NCBI GenBank assembly: GCA_009663005.1
Contig: CM018899.1
Coordinates: forward strand, 8,921,390 to 8,938,798
Direction of reading: 5' to 3'
Origin: Actinidia chinensis
Lineage: Eukaryota; Streptophyta; Magnoliopsida; Ericales; Actinidiaceae
Length of the DNA: 17,409 nt
Part shown: piece by piece, positions 1 through 8,829 of the stretch
Layout: each line of letters begins with the position of its first letter
Numbering within the stretch: the first letter of the stretch is position 1
Notes under the pieces: generated by a model
Databases searched by the model: none
What the model saw: the letters and a program-made list of their open reading frames with translations, nothing else
What the model was told of the DNA's origin: nothing
Program-made: the position numbers and the translations under genes

Positions 1-532
1 TCTAGGATTTTAACTCAAAACAAAACTCTAAAATTATACATACACATAAAGGTAAAATGCTCACTCTTACAACTTGATGAGCTCTAATGGCTTTCTCTGG
101 CTTGGATGAGCTTTTCCAAACCTCCCTTCCTTCTTCCCTCTTCTTCCTCTTCTTCTTCTCCTTCTTCTTTCTCCTGCTCTCTCTCTCTCTCTCTCTCTCG
201 ATTGTGTGGGTGGGTGTATTTTTGGATTTGGTACAAGTGAAATGAGAGAGGGGGTGTGTTTGGCTGTATGGGAAATCATCCAGTGTAGTGGCACCCGCTT
301 TTTAATTTTCTGTTTCCTTTTTATTTTACTTTCTGCGGTTACCGTTCGAACCATCTTCGTACCGTTCGACCGCGACCGTCCGAATGAATTTCCTGTCTTC
401 GAACATTTTGGAAATTTCTGAACTTAATTGTAATGGCTTTATTTTCATCCGTAAAGAGATGGACTTCCATAAACTAACATAGCGGTCATATTTTGCTTCA
501 TTAACGGATTTTACACATTTCGGGGTCTTACA
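1..532 (-). repeat. Partial 3' LTR of element A
   Basis: The minus strand begins TGTAAGACCCCG at 532, directly after the purine tract, and runs off the left edge. The whole stretch is collinear with 7155-7686 (5' LTR of A) and with about 7800-8296 (LTR of B). Shared landmarks are the GTTCGAAC words near 345-370, the (CT)/(TTC) tract at 124-200, and the block around 480-532. By eye, divergence from the 5' LTR is around a tenth of positions, about half of it single-base indels. That suggests an old insertion, provided the indels are real. Most of the LTR, by comparison with the 2-kb 5' copy, lies outside the window. Confidence 0.88.
124..200. repeat. (TTC)n and (CT)n pyrimidine microsatellite inside the LTR
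   Basis: A run of TTC/TCC triplets is followed by about ten CT dinucleotides. On the element's own (minus) strand this is a GA-rich tract. Equivalent tracts sit at 7292-7354 and 7918-7968 in the other two LTR copies, so it belongs to the LTR. Its length differs among copies. GA-rich tracts can bind GAGA-type proteins in plants, but a regulatory role is only a guess. Confidence 0.85.
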
Positions 533-546
533 TTCTCCCCTCCTTT
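533..546 (-). other. Polypurine tract of element A
   Basis: The minus strand reads AAAGGAGGGGAGAA immediately before the TG of the 3' LTR. This is the expected place and composition for the primer of plus-strand DNA synthesis. The same tract, slightly shorter, sits at 8297-8309 before the LTR of element B, which fixes the LTR boundary in both copies. Confidence 0.87.
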
Positions 547-890
547 ATAAAGTTGTTGACCTCAAATTTGGCCTACGTCATACCTCCGTTACGATATTCT
601 AATAACATTTTCGTGTCATTCAATACCTAATTCGAATAAAACAATGTGTCTAATGGGGGTTAACCCGTTGCGGACTGCCTCCATGCCCTCTCCTCAGTTG
701 GGCAGCCTACAACATGGTAACCCGGTTGATAATTCCAAACCAAATCGGCCTTCCTCAAGCTGCTTGGACAAAAAACTACCATCATGGTCCCTGAATACGA
801 ATGAAATGCTGATACTCAAAAAGGAACTAACGTCCCTCGCGTCATTAGGAATATCTTCAAAAGGATGAAATACTGTTCCTTGATCTCTCA
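547..890 (-). other. 3' untranslated internal region of element A
   Basis: This lies between the end of the chromodomain remnant and the purine tract. It is collinear with 8310-8572 of element B: both share the block ending TATAAAGTTGT next to the purine tract and the words around 653-672 matching 8413-8440. Short open frames here are not shared in frame between the two copies. I see no gene in it. Confidence 0.6.
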
Positions 891-1090
891 CTTTCTTGCT
901 CCCAAGTGGATATCCTTCCCTATTGATTCCGCATACAACGCGCAGCTGCGGATAACCTTGTTTCTAAGAACTGGGTCGCGATGATTCATAATCTCGATTC
1001 GGCGTTTCCTTATAGCTTAAATCTTCTCTACTCCAAAGGATAATGACTGAATCCATGAGTGGGGTCAATGTACAGTATTTCCGTAGCCTC
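891..1090 (-). pseudogene. Element A: integrase C-terminal / chromodomain-like remnant
   Basis: Read right to left on the minus strand, fragments resembling the gypsy C terminus appear in order: a degenerate DP.H segment near 1055-1080, LSYKETP near 1005-1025, then VLRNKVI near 960-980 in another frame. These correspond to the segments best preserved in element B (8573-8818), where the chromodomain-type tail can be read in one frame. Known: in chromoviruses this tail is thought to help target integration to heterochromatin. At least two frameshifts separate the fragments. A functional product is excluded. Confidence 0.66.
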
Positions 1091-2330
1091 GATAAGTGAA
1101 AAATATCATGCACGTTGCGATAAATCTGGTAACACAAAGAGCAATCCTGAATTCAACGGTGGCTAATTCCGTTGAAGAATTTGAATGACCCTATATACCT
1201 CGCTTTAACTTTCTTATTACCAACGATTTATTCCATTAGAAGAGATACTGTTCAAAAACACGTGGTCCCGCTTCTTCAACTCTAATTCTCGTCGTCCGAA
1301 CAAACAGCTGCCTATAGCTCTTTTGGGCGACTCTGTGTAGTTTGAAGTCTCTATTGAATTAACTTGATCTTTTCTTATCGGTCGCAATTGATAATCTCAG
1401 GTCCCTAACATTTGTCGTTCTCCAACTCCGTCCACAAACAGGCGATCGACTACTTTCCTCGCCGTAGAGTGCTTCGTATGGGGTCCATCGCAATGCTCGC
1501 GTGGAAACTATTGTTTTGTAAGCAAATTCTCCGCGTTAAGTGCATTTTTTAATTTTTTTGGAATCGAGTACACATAGCCATGCATATGTCTTCTAAAGTC
1601 TGGATAGTTTTTTTTCCGATTGTCCGTGCCATCTGTGGATGGCAAAGCAGTGCTAAAACTTAGCTCAGTGCCTAGATCTCGTTGCAAACTTTTCCAGAAC
1701 TTAGACGTAAACGCTCGATCTCGATCTCGAAACTATATAAATAGGTATGCATAATGTGCGGATAATCTCTGCTACTGTAAAAGTTCGCATACTCGATAAT
1801 GAATATTTAGTCTTCACTGGTCAAGAAATGCGCTAGACTTTAGTGATGCGGTCTACATAACCCAAATAACATTATTACCTCTTGGGTGAGATTTCGGTAG
1901 TCCGATGACAAAATCTATTGTGATGTGCTCCCACTTCCATTCCGGTAGTGGTAGCGATTGCCATAATTCCTGCTAACCTTTGATGTTTTGTTTTGCCTTA
2001 ACTTGTTGCCATGGTAAACATTTATGCTACAAATTTTGCTATTTCCTTTTTCATTTCCAGGCCCCAAACGGCTCTTTCAATCTGCGATACATCTTCGTTC
2101 CTCCTCCTGGATGCATCGTGAACCTTGTATTGTGGGCTTCCTTCCTCAACACTTGTCTTTAGACTTTCCTGTTATGTTTTGGAACACATAAGTCGGGCCT
2201 TGAACCACGTGCCCTGTCTTGTAAGGTAATAAATCCGGCTTTGTTGGCTTCAGCTAACATCTCCTCATAAACTTGTCCGACAAGTACGGATCTTCTGGTA
2301 TGCCGTTTGCTTTACAACAATTTCCATCAA
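1091..2330 (-). pseudogene. Element A: integrase remnant
   Basis: Three parts are visible in order. The N-terminal zinc-binding region shows HPGGGTKMYRRLKE at about 2069-2116, followed by FG.W where FWW is usual. The catalytic core begins with EHITIDFVIGLPKSHPRG (about 1876-1930), giving the first catalytic Asp. The second Asp is present in DRDRAFTSKFW (1694-1726) after a one-base insertion, and the Glu lies in QSEKKTIQT (about 1594-1620). So all three DDE codons survive, but in different frames and with stops between them. Integrase would insert the cDNA into the host genome. Element B has lost the second Asp, so the two copies decayed differently. Confidence 0.83.
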
Positions 2331-2499
2331 GGTCAGTTGAGCGATCATGGTCGTAAGCATCATGTTGGTGTTTGGCGGTCAATCACTTCAATTCTCTAAT
2401 CTTTCTAGCTCAACGAATAAAGGTGTTTGCGACGTAACTAAGCGGCATGCTAGATTGACTGTCGACTTTTGGCCTTAAAGCGTCTACTACAACCTTTTT

Positions 2500-2960
2500 T
2501 TTTTTTAGCCTTGCTTGGATGATACAGGAAAAGAAGTCCGTAGTCTTATCACTCAGCCCTCTACGCTGTCTTCATATTCCAACTCCTTCTATGTAAACAA
2601 GTACTTCAAGCTCTTGTGGTCGGTGAAACTTACATGTGACCCCGTACAAGTAATATGCCAAATCTTCAAAGCAAAAACCACTGCTGCTAGTTTTTCTAGA
2701 TCATGGGTCGGATAATTCTTCTCATGTGTTGCGGTCTCAAACTTTCTTGAGATATCGGGCAATCACTTTCCCATGTTGCATCAATAACGCATCCCATCCT
2801 CGATTAAGCTCACTGTAAATTGTAAAACCATCTGATCCCGGAGAGTAAGGCTAAAATCGTGGGATACTAATCCGCTTTTTCAAACTCTTCTCTCACTTCT
2901 CATCCCATTCGACTGGAACATTCTCCGCGTAGCCTGCTCAAAGGCGTTGCATTCTAGAGA
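2500..2960 (-). pseudogene. Element A: RNase H remnant
   Basis: The clearest piece is a 29-codon open stretch at about 2604-2690 that begins [10 protein letters not shown] and ends TDHKSLK. This is the conserved RNase H segment of plant gypsy elements, and the Asp of TDHK is one of the conserved acidic residues. Upstream (2800-2950) a segment reading like the RT-RNase H connection is present but frameshifted. The domain normally removes RNA from the RNA:DNA hybrid during reverse transcription. Element B carries the same motif as [10 protein letters not shown]. The middle of the 29-codon stretch is out of register with B, so compensating indels are likely. Confidence 0.78.
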
Positions 2961-3199
2961 GTTTTTCACAAATCTCCGTATATCCATCTAAACCTATGAA
3001 ACTCCTACTTCCTGTCACATTCTTGGCCTCGGCCAATTCACAGATGGCTTCGACTTTGTGAGGATCAACAGATACTCCATCCACACTGATATTTGGGCCT
3101 TAGAAAAATCAGTCACACTTGATGTTCAAAACTCATATTTTTTGATGTTTTGGCATACAACTCGCTACTGAATCTCCTACTCCCGCAGATTTGGCAAAC

Positions 3200-3800
3200 C
3201 CATCTTCAAGTGCTGCTCATGTTCTATTCTACTATCTAACAAAAATTTAGAATACACTAAGACTGTCTAATAAACACTATAACAAATTCATCAAGAAATG
3301 GTTCGAATACCCAGCTTCATTCAATTCACGAATGCAGCTGGCGCATTGTAACTCCAAACGGCATGACAAGAAACTCATATGGCCATAATCTAGGTTCTGA
3401 AAGTTTGTCTGTCTCTATGTCCCTAGTTCTGATCTTTAGTTGTGATCTCATCATTTTAGAGAACACTTGGGTATCCTTGAAGTTGATCAAACAAATCATC
3501 TACCCTTGGTAACGGATATTTGTTTTTTAATGGTAACTTTATTCAGCTCTCGGTAATCAATGCAATTCTCATCGTACCATCCTTCTTCCAGACAAACAAT
3601 ACTAGAGCGCCCCAAGGTGAAACACTCAAAACGAATAAAATCCCTTTCTCCAACAGATCTTGGAGTGAACTTTCAATTACTTTAATCTAAGGCGATATAT
3701 GATAGGGGCGATTTGGAAATAGGTCTCGTACCTGGATTCAGATATACATTAGAACTCAATCTCTTGGTCCACTAAGGAACTGGTAACTCAGCTAGAAAAA
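3200..3800 (-). pseudogene. Element A: reverse transcriptase remnant
   Basis: Conserved RT blocks are visible in order. SVSPWGALVLFVWKKDG lies at about 3575-3630, then ENCIDYRELNKVTIKK at about 3515-3570 one frame over, then a VDDLFDQL-type segment near 3480-3510, and YEFLVMPFGVT at about 3345-3382, which frameshifts directly afterwards. The catalytic FIDD box near 3255-3275 is damaged: the reading frame is lost after FVIVFI and the second Asp codon is not in register. The order and spacing match the plant Ty3/gypsy RT. The product would copy element RNA into DNA, but this copy cannot. Confidence 0.87.
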
Positions 3801-4029
3801 TCGAAAAATTCTCTGACCAACGTGGATTCTTCTAAAGATGGTGGGGAGACTGGTATCGATAACACTACATAAGAATGCCTTGACTTTTCTTACGAACAAG
3901 CCGACTCGCTTTCATAGAAGAAATGAGGTTAGGGAGGAGGCACACGGCCTACTACTTCAAGATTAATCCTGATGAGCAATAAGCAATGGAAAACTACTCG
4001 CTAGCTCGAAAACGTGAGGCATGGTAGGG

Positions 4030-4350
4030 AAGACAAACCAATCCATCCCTAGGATACCGTCAAACCCATGCATCTCTAAGGTATAAGTATCTACATTACA
4101 TAGGTGAAACATTAATTGACGCGAATCTCACATGAATGTAAACTCGGCGCATAAACATGGTGTCCCGGAGGGCCACTGACACTGATAATTCAATTCAAGA
4201 AGTACTGGAGAGGTATTCAAATAATGCTCAAAAGAATTTGATACGAATGAATGCGTAGAAATCGGAATCCATAAGACTATGTGCAGGGGTTGACCATAGA
4301 TGATAGGAGCATACATGGACACCAACTGTGTGCTAGTGGGGTATTCCATG
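4030..4350 (-). pseudogene. Element A: aspartic protease remnant
   Basis: A 73-codon open stretch (4128-4349) contains THSFVSNSF, the segment that follows the D-S/T-G active site in gypsy proteases. The active-site triplet itself is scrambled here (the frame reads WIPIS before THSF), so the catalytic Asp is lost. Further along, HGFDGILGMDWF at about 4033-4082 matches the conserved C-terminal protease block of this group. Protease would cut the Gag-Pol polyprotein. Position between the zinc knuckle and RT agrees with the family order. Confidence 0.78.
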
Positions 4351-4439
4351 AGTACAAGGCAAAACTCGACCTTGTGATGGTTGATTATTCCTCTTCAGTT
4401 AGAGGCTACTGGACTAGATGCCGATGCCGATGTCCTAGG

Positions 4440-5419
4440 CTCCTTGAATTGGTCTTATTTCAGTTGAGACAATCCTAACCTGGTGTCCTTCTTGACCACA
4501 CCCAATAACATTGCTCTAGTCCCATACCACAACTCACCCCTTATGTTTTCTCTGAATGCAGGCATGTTGGCAACTCATGGGACCCACTACTTCCTTGACT
4601 TTACAACCATTTCTTTGCTGGGCTGATGTAATTCCCACTTGACGATCTGAACTTTGCGTTTCGAACCATGTCCTCTGCTCATATGTTCTCTGATCCCTCT
4701 TCTTTCAATTCGCTAGGAATTGAGACATCTCATCAAAAATCATTAGTAATAGAGCTGCATGAAGAACCTTTGATGAGGGGTAACAGCAATATAATATATC
4801 TTGTTCTTGATGTTCTTATCATATCCAGCTTCAACCTTCCGCTTGCGAGATTTCGTTTGACACTATGTGAAGGGCAACGTGCTTGCTCTATAAAATTGGT
4901 ATTGTAATCTACTACGATCGTGTTCCCTTGCTTCAAATTCAAAAAAAGTATTGGAACCTTTTTGATTCGGACCATCTCAGGAAAAAGGAAATACTCCTCA
5001 TTTAAATACTTCTATGAATTGGGGCCATAGCCACAATGGTCCAATGGCTTCTTCAATTTCCACTAGATCAAAGCAGCTCCTTTAAAAGTGAAATGGAAAA
5101 ACCACTTTCTATTCATCGGTGATGCATGTAAGAATTCGAAACACCCTCTCGATCCCAAGAACTAAGACTCTACAGCCATCGGGATCGGAGTTCCAGAGAA
5201 AGTTGGGAGCTTAGCTGGGAATGTTTAATCGTGGTACGTGATCGCTTGGCCTTGGCATTGGCCATTGCCGGTTGGTTGTTGCGGTGCAGTCATATCGTAT
5301 GGTTATTGTTGTTGGAACCTCCTGGACCACTTGAACGAGTCCCTCCTAAAATCCTCTCTATCGATCAATCGATTTCGGGCTTACATGCCCTCTACAGGCC
5401 CGCCTCTTCTAGGCGGCAT
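4440..5419 (-). pseudogene. Element A: gag (capsid/nucleocapsid) remnant
   Basis: The start is taken as the ATG at 5419, which opens with MPPRRGG, a common gag opening in this group, about 225 nt after the primer site. Further on come LPTFSGTPIPMAVES (about 5170-5215), the retrotransposon gag block GAALI-stop-WKLKKPLDH (about 5035-5085, where a stop replaces the first W of the usual WW pair), LKQGNTIVVDYNTNF (about 4885-4930), and a nucleocapsid zinc-knuckle remnant with CGQEGHQVR (4471-4500). Gag would form the cytoplasmic particle packaging element RNA. Stops and frameshifts throughout make it non-functional. Confidence 0.84.
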
Positions 5420-5643
5420 CACTTCTACAAACATATCAAACGTTTAGACATATCTCATAATATTAGCCACATTACATTCTAATATAGCATAGCATAACAT
5501 AACCTATAGCGTTTGCATACTAGTCAGTCTCGACTTCTACTAGACGTGACCTATCTCTTATGGCGTAAAACAATATCGCTCTGGTACGTATAAACCTAGG
5601 CTTTGATTAAAGGTATTTGACTCTGTTTAAAGTGCCAAACCTT

Positions 5644-5657
5644 GTGCTCGATTACCA
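5644..5657 (-). other. Primer binding site of element A (degenerate, tRNA-iMet type)
   Basis: The minus strand reads TGGTAATCGAGCAC two bases after the CA end of the LTR at 5661. This resembles the common plant primer site TGGTATCAGAGC with small changes. Its location next to a TG/CA boundary supports both the PBS call and the LTR end. Confidence 0.72.
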
Positions 5658-6875
5658 CCCTGTCACGCCCCGCAACCCGGCCTATGCGGATCGTGGGCGC
5701 GTGTATGGCCGAACGCGCTAGCAGACGCAAGCCAACTTACCTTAAACTGTGCATTCTAATTTAAAATGCCCAAATAATTTCTTCTTTTACGGAAATGTCA
5801 TAACTGAAAATAACAAAGCGTCACGTCCATACCGTTTACATACAGACTGTGTCTAAGTTTTTTTTAACTTGCATACATTCCCAGGCTAACTTTAATTACA
5901 CATAATCTCCAAGACATAAAGCGGGTCGCCCACAAAATACATACAAAGCCTTGGGCTATCAAAATCCAATTGTGCTTCAACCTCGTCCTATGGTTTTTCC
6001 ACTGTAGGTTCGTGAAAAGTGTTTTTCGAAAACGTTAAGCTTAAGTTTTGTGAATAACAATAAGATGCGATGAACGTAAAATACCATGGATAAATTTATA
6101 TCATACATACCCATTATACGTGTGAACCAAGTGAGGTCAATATAACTTCATTGAAACATTACTTTTCATAAAATTGAAACTTGCAATAATAAACATGGTA
6201 TCACTTGTTTTTCATAAACATACATAGCATAAAAAGTGTGTAACAACGCATTAACCATAACATGGCGACCATATAGTTCGGGTTGGCTCTTTAGGCCTGT
6301 AGAGTTAAAACTTATGTAACGTCCCTCACTCCACCAGGGTCGGACAATTGTAAGAGTGAACACTAACGTCCCCTACCTATCTACCTTTCGGACCATTCGT
6401 AGATAAGGTCCCACCACAGGGGACCCCCCGAGTAAACGTGCATATACTTTGAACACTATCCGGTTCGTTTGAATCACAGCCTTGGGTTCATTTCTTACAT
6501 AATAGCATATCTACATTGAAGACATGACATTTGTATTGCTAAATATCTAATATTCATTGAAAATATGAACAACCATTGAAATATACGATATTAGGTATTG
6601 AAACATTTCGAAAGTACATATTTTGGTTCATGGTATCGTGTTCTCACCGAGATTCTCTTACGAGACTTAAACGTCTGTTCCTACACATAAAGGACATAGG
6701 TCCGGTATATCATTACTATGATCAACTAATTATGATCAGAAAAACTTGATTTAACGAAACTTCTAATTTCCTACCTACTCCAATAAGACATATCCGTTTA
6801 AACTTTTTTTATGGCACTAGGTAACTCTAAATGGTGAGAACACAATTTCATCCTCATTTAAGCCTTAGGATCCCG

Positions 6876-7005
6876 TTCAAACCACATTGGGAAACCGTTC
6901 GAATGCACCGTTCGAATCCTTCCCAAAACATTGAACCAAATGTTACGAACCCTTCCTAAAACGTTTGAACCAAAACGTTCGAACCATCAGTAAAAACGTT
7001 CGAAC
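6876..7005. repeat. Cluster of GTTCGAA-type words in the LTR
   Basis: Within 130 bp there are at least seven variants of CCGTTCGAA / ACGTTCGAAC, spaced irregularly at 10-40 bp. The core GTTCGAAC is a perfect 8-bp palindrome. Similar words recur 150-200 bp from the LTR start in all three copies (about 345-370, 7497-7560, 8105-8170). They may be protein-binding sites or a degenerated minisatellite. The sequence alone does not decide. Confidence 0.7.
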
Positions 7006-7291
7006 CCTTTTCCTGCAAACTCCCAGCTCTTTTCCTCTCAACACCAAATCAACTCTAATTTCTTTCATTTTTCTTCAAGCTTCTCTAGGATCTCAAATAC
7101 AACTCAAAGGACTACAATAACTCAGATTCCAAGTCTTAACATTTTAAACCCTATCATGGTAGATCTAAGGTTTAACTCAAAACAAAACCCTAAAATTATC
7201 TTACACATAAAAGGTAAAATGCTCACCTCTACAATCACAACTTGATGAGGCTTCTAATGGCTTTCTTCTTGCTTGGATGAGCTTTCCAAGC

Positions 7292-7354
7292 TCCCTTCCT
7301 TCTTCCTCTTCTTCTCTTTTTTCTCCTTCTTTTTTTCCTCTCTCTCTCTCTTCT
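7292..7354. repeat. Pyrimidine microsatellite, 5' LTR copy of element A
   Basis: A TTC/CTT-rich tract ends in about seven CT repeats, equivalent to 124-200 and 7918-7968. It is followed by a GTGTGGGTGTGTG tract that is shorter or altered in the other copies. It encodes the Lys/Arg/Glu-rich tail of a short minus-strand frame, which is a by-product of the triplet repeat. Confidence 0.8.
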
Positions 7355-7686
7355 TCTCGTGGGTGTGGGTGTGTGTTTGGATTTGGTAAAGTGAAATGAG
7401 AGAGTGGGGTTGTATTGGCTGATATGGGAATATCATCCAGTGTGATTGCACCCCTTTTTAAATTTTTGTTCCCTTTTTATTTTCTAACTTTCTGCTGTTC
7501 CGTTGAACCATCTTCGTACCGTTCGAACGCGATTACGAACGAATTTTCTGTCATTCGAAACGATGGAAAATTTTGAACTTAATTTTAAATGGCTTTATTC
7601 ATCCTATAAAGATAGGGACTTCCAATAAACTAACATCGCGTCATATTTTGCTTCATTAACGGATTTTACGCATTTGGGGTATTACA

Positions 7687-8296
7687 ATCTTCTCAAAACT
7701 TTCAAACCACTTTAAATCTCTTTAAGTCTTTTAGGATATCAAATATAACTAACAAAAACTACAATAGCCAAATTCAAGTCTTACATTAAACTCTAACAGC
7801 GAGATCTAGGATTTAACTTCAAAACTCTCAAACTATGCATGCACATATATACAAGGTTTTGAGTTTCATACCTCTTCCTTTAGCTCCTTTTTAACTTGAA
7901 TGAGCTTTCCAAGCTCCCTTTCTTTGTCATCTTCTTCCTCTTTCTCCTCTTTCTTCTCCCTTCTCTATCTTTTGGCGTTGTGGTTGTCTGTTTGGATTTG
8001 GTAATCAAGTAAGAGTGTGCGTGGTATTGACCAATATGGAAATTATCCATGTGGTGCGTCTCTCCTGATTTCGTGTTCCCCTTTTTTCTTTTCATTTGCT
8101 GCGTTACTGTTCGAACCCTCGCTGAATCGTTCGAACTCACTGTTCGAAGAAATTCCTGTCGTTCGAACACTATCTGGAGAATTTCTGGAACTTAACTCTA
8201 AATGGCTTTATTGCATCCTATAAGGATAGTGATTCCAGAAACTAACTTAGCGGTATAATTTACCTCATTAACGGTTGTACCTATCGGGGTATTACA
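7687..8296 (-). repeat. Truncated 3' LTR of element B
   Basis: The minus strand starts TGTAATACCCCG at 8296 and continues for 610 bp to 7687, matching about 7053-7686 of element A's 5' LTR. At 7687 it is interrupted by the TG start of element A. The missing part of this LTR would be expected to the left of this window, beyond A's 3' LTR. A pyrimidine-rich tract (7918-7968) and four GTTCGAA-type words (8105-8170) are present. Confidence 0.84.
7918..7968. repeat. Pyrimidine microsatellite, LTR of element B
   Basis: This is a CTTCTTCCTCTTTCTCC-type tract without the long CT run seen at 177-200. It is the third copy of the LTR tract and shows how much its length and purity vary. Confidence 0.75.
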
Positions 8297-8309
8297 TTCT
8301 CCCTCCTTT
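8297..8309 (-). other. Polypurine tract of element B
   Basis: The minus strand reads AAAGGAGGGAGAA directly before TGTAATACC. It is the equivalent of 533-546 in element A, with one G fewer in the G run. Confidence 0.86.
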
Positions 8310-8572
8310 ATAAAGTTGTCCTCAAACTTAGCTAATGTGTCTTCCATTGTACTATCTAACAAACTCATCGTGTAATTGAATGTCTAACTCGTGATAGATA
8401 ACATTATCCGATGGGGGTTTTTTAACCCGTTGCGATTGGCTTCTATGCCCTATAGTTGGGACAACTACAACGTGGGTAACCAAATGACAAATATCAGACT
8501 GATACATGAATACTAAAGGAATGCTGTGATAATGTAGATGAGAACTAAACGTACTCATTCATGGTGAAACAT
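8310..8572 (-). other. 3' untranslated region of element B
   Basis: Noncoding stretch between the stop of the chromodomain-like frame and the purine tract. It is collinear with about 547-880 of element A. A 68-codon frame here (8352-8558) is not conserved in A, so I do not treat it as a gene. Confidence 0.55.
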
Positions 8573-8818
8573 TCATTCAAATAGAAATGGATAACGATCT
8601 CGAATCTCATGTTCGATACCCAAGTGAATTCTTCTCATTAGTGATTCCACCATTACAACCTGTACTAACGGACATGATTTTGTTCCAAAGAACTTGTCAC
8701 GACGATCAGGAATCTCGATGGTGTTCAAACATAGCTTAATCTTTTCACGTCCAATGGTACTGATAATCACGTGGGTTGGGTTGGACATATTTCCGTAACA
8801 TCGATACGTGAAAAACAT
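8573..8818 (-). pseudogene. Element B: chromodomain-like C terminus of Pol
   Basis: An 81-codon open frame reads in order NPTHVI, an EIPDRRDK segment, a C.L-Q-V-V-type stretch, and finally EIRDRYPFLFE directly before the stop. This matches the C-terminal part of plant chromovirus polyproteins, where a chromodomain-like fold ends near an RYPxLF motif. It is the best evidence in the window for the chromovirus assignment. The last stop is probably the native end of Pol. The frame continues from the integrase remnant to its right only after frameshifts. Confidence 0.82.
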
Positions 8819-8829
8819 TTATGCTACGT

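Larger units (their letters stand above)
1..7686 (-). mobile_element. Element A: Ty3/gypsy LTR retrotransposon, chromovirus (Tekay/Del-like), degenerate, left LTR cut by the window edge
   Basis: Seen: read on the minus strand there is a TG...CA-bounded LTR (7686 to 5661), a primer site resembling tRNA-iMet PBS, a gag start with MPPRRGG, a zinc-knuckle remnant, protease, reverse transcriptase, RNase H, integrase with HPG and catalytic motifs, a chromodomain-like C terminus, a purine tract, and a second LTR whose first 532 bp match the first LTR. Known: this order (RT and RNase H before integrase) defines Ty3/gypsy, and a C-terminal chromodomain with an LTR of about 2 kb is typical of Tekay/Del chromoviruses in plants. 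The internal region is about 5.1 kb, close to normal, so few large deletions are present, but dense 1-2 bp indels and stops break every frame. Clade is inferred by motif reading, without a phylogeny. Confidence 0.9.
5661..7686 (-). repeat. 5' LTR of element A, about 2026 bp
   Basis: On the minus strand the LTR starts TGTAATACCCC at 7686 and ends GGGGCGTGACA at 5661, followed by the primer site. The termini form an imperfect inverted repeat (TGTAATACCCC against TGTCACGCCCC). The first 530-640 bp can be checked against the two other LTR copies in the window. The remaining 1.4 kb (5661 to about 7050) is present once, so its LTR identity rests on the terminal dinucleotides and the PBS. It contains the GTTCGAAC cluster (6876-7005) and a pyrimidine microsatellite. 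I did not find a convincing TATA box. A length near 2 kb fits Tekay/Del LTRs. Confidence 0.8.

Noticed and set aside
5231..5482. Plus-strand frames over the 5' end of gag
   Set aside because: They are antisense to a convincing gag start (MPPRRGG and LPTFSGTP on the minus strand).
5661..5720. Start of a plus-strand LTR element at TGTCACGCCCC
   Set aside because: The adjacent primer-site remnant and all coding remnants lie on the minus strand, so this is the end of a minus-strand LTR.
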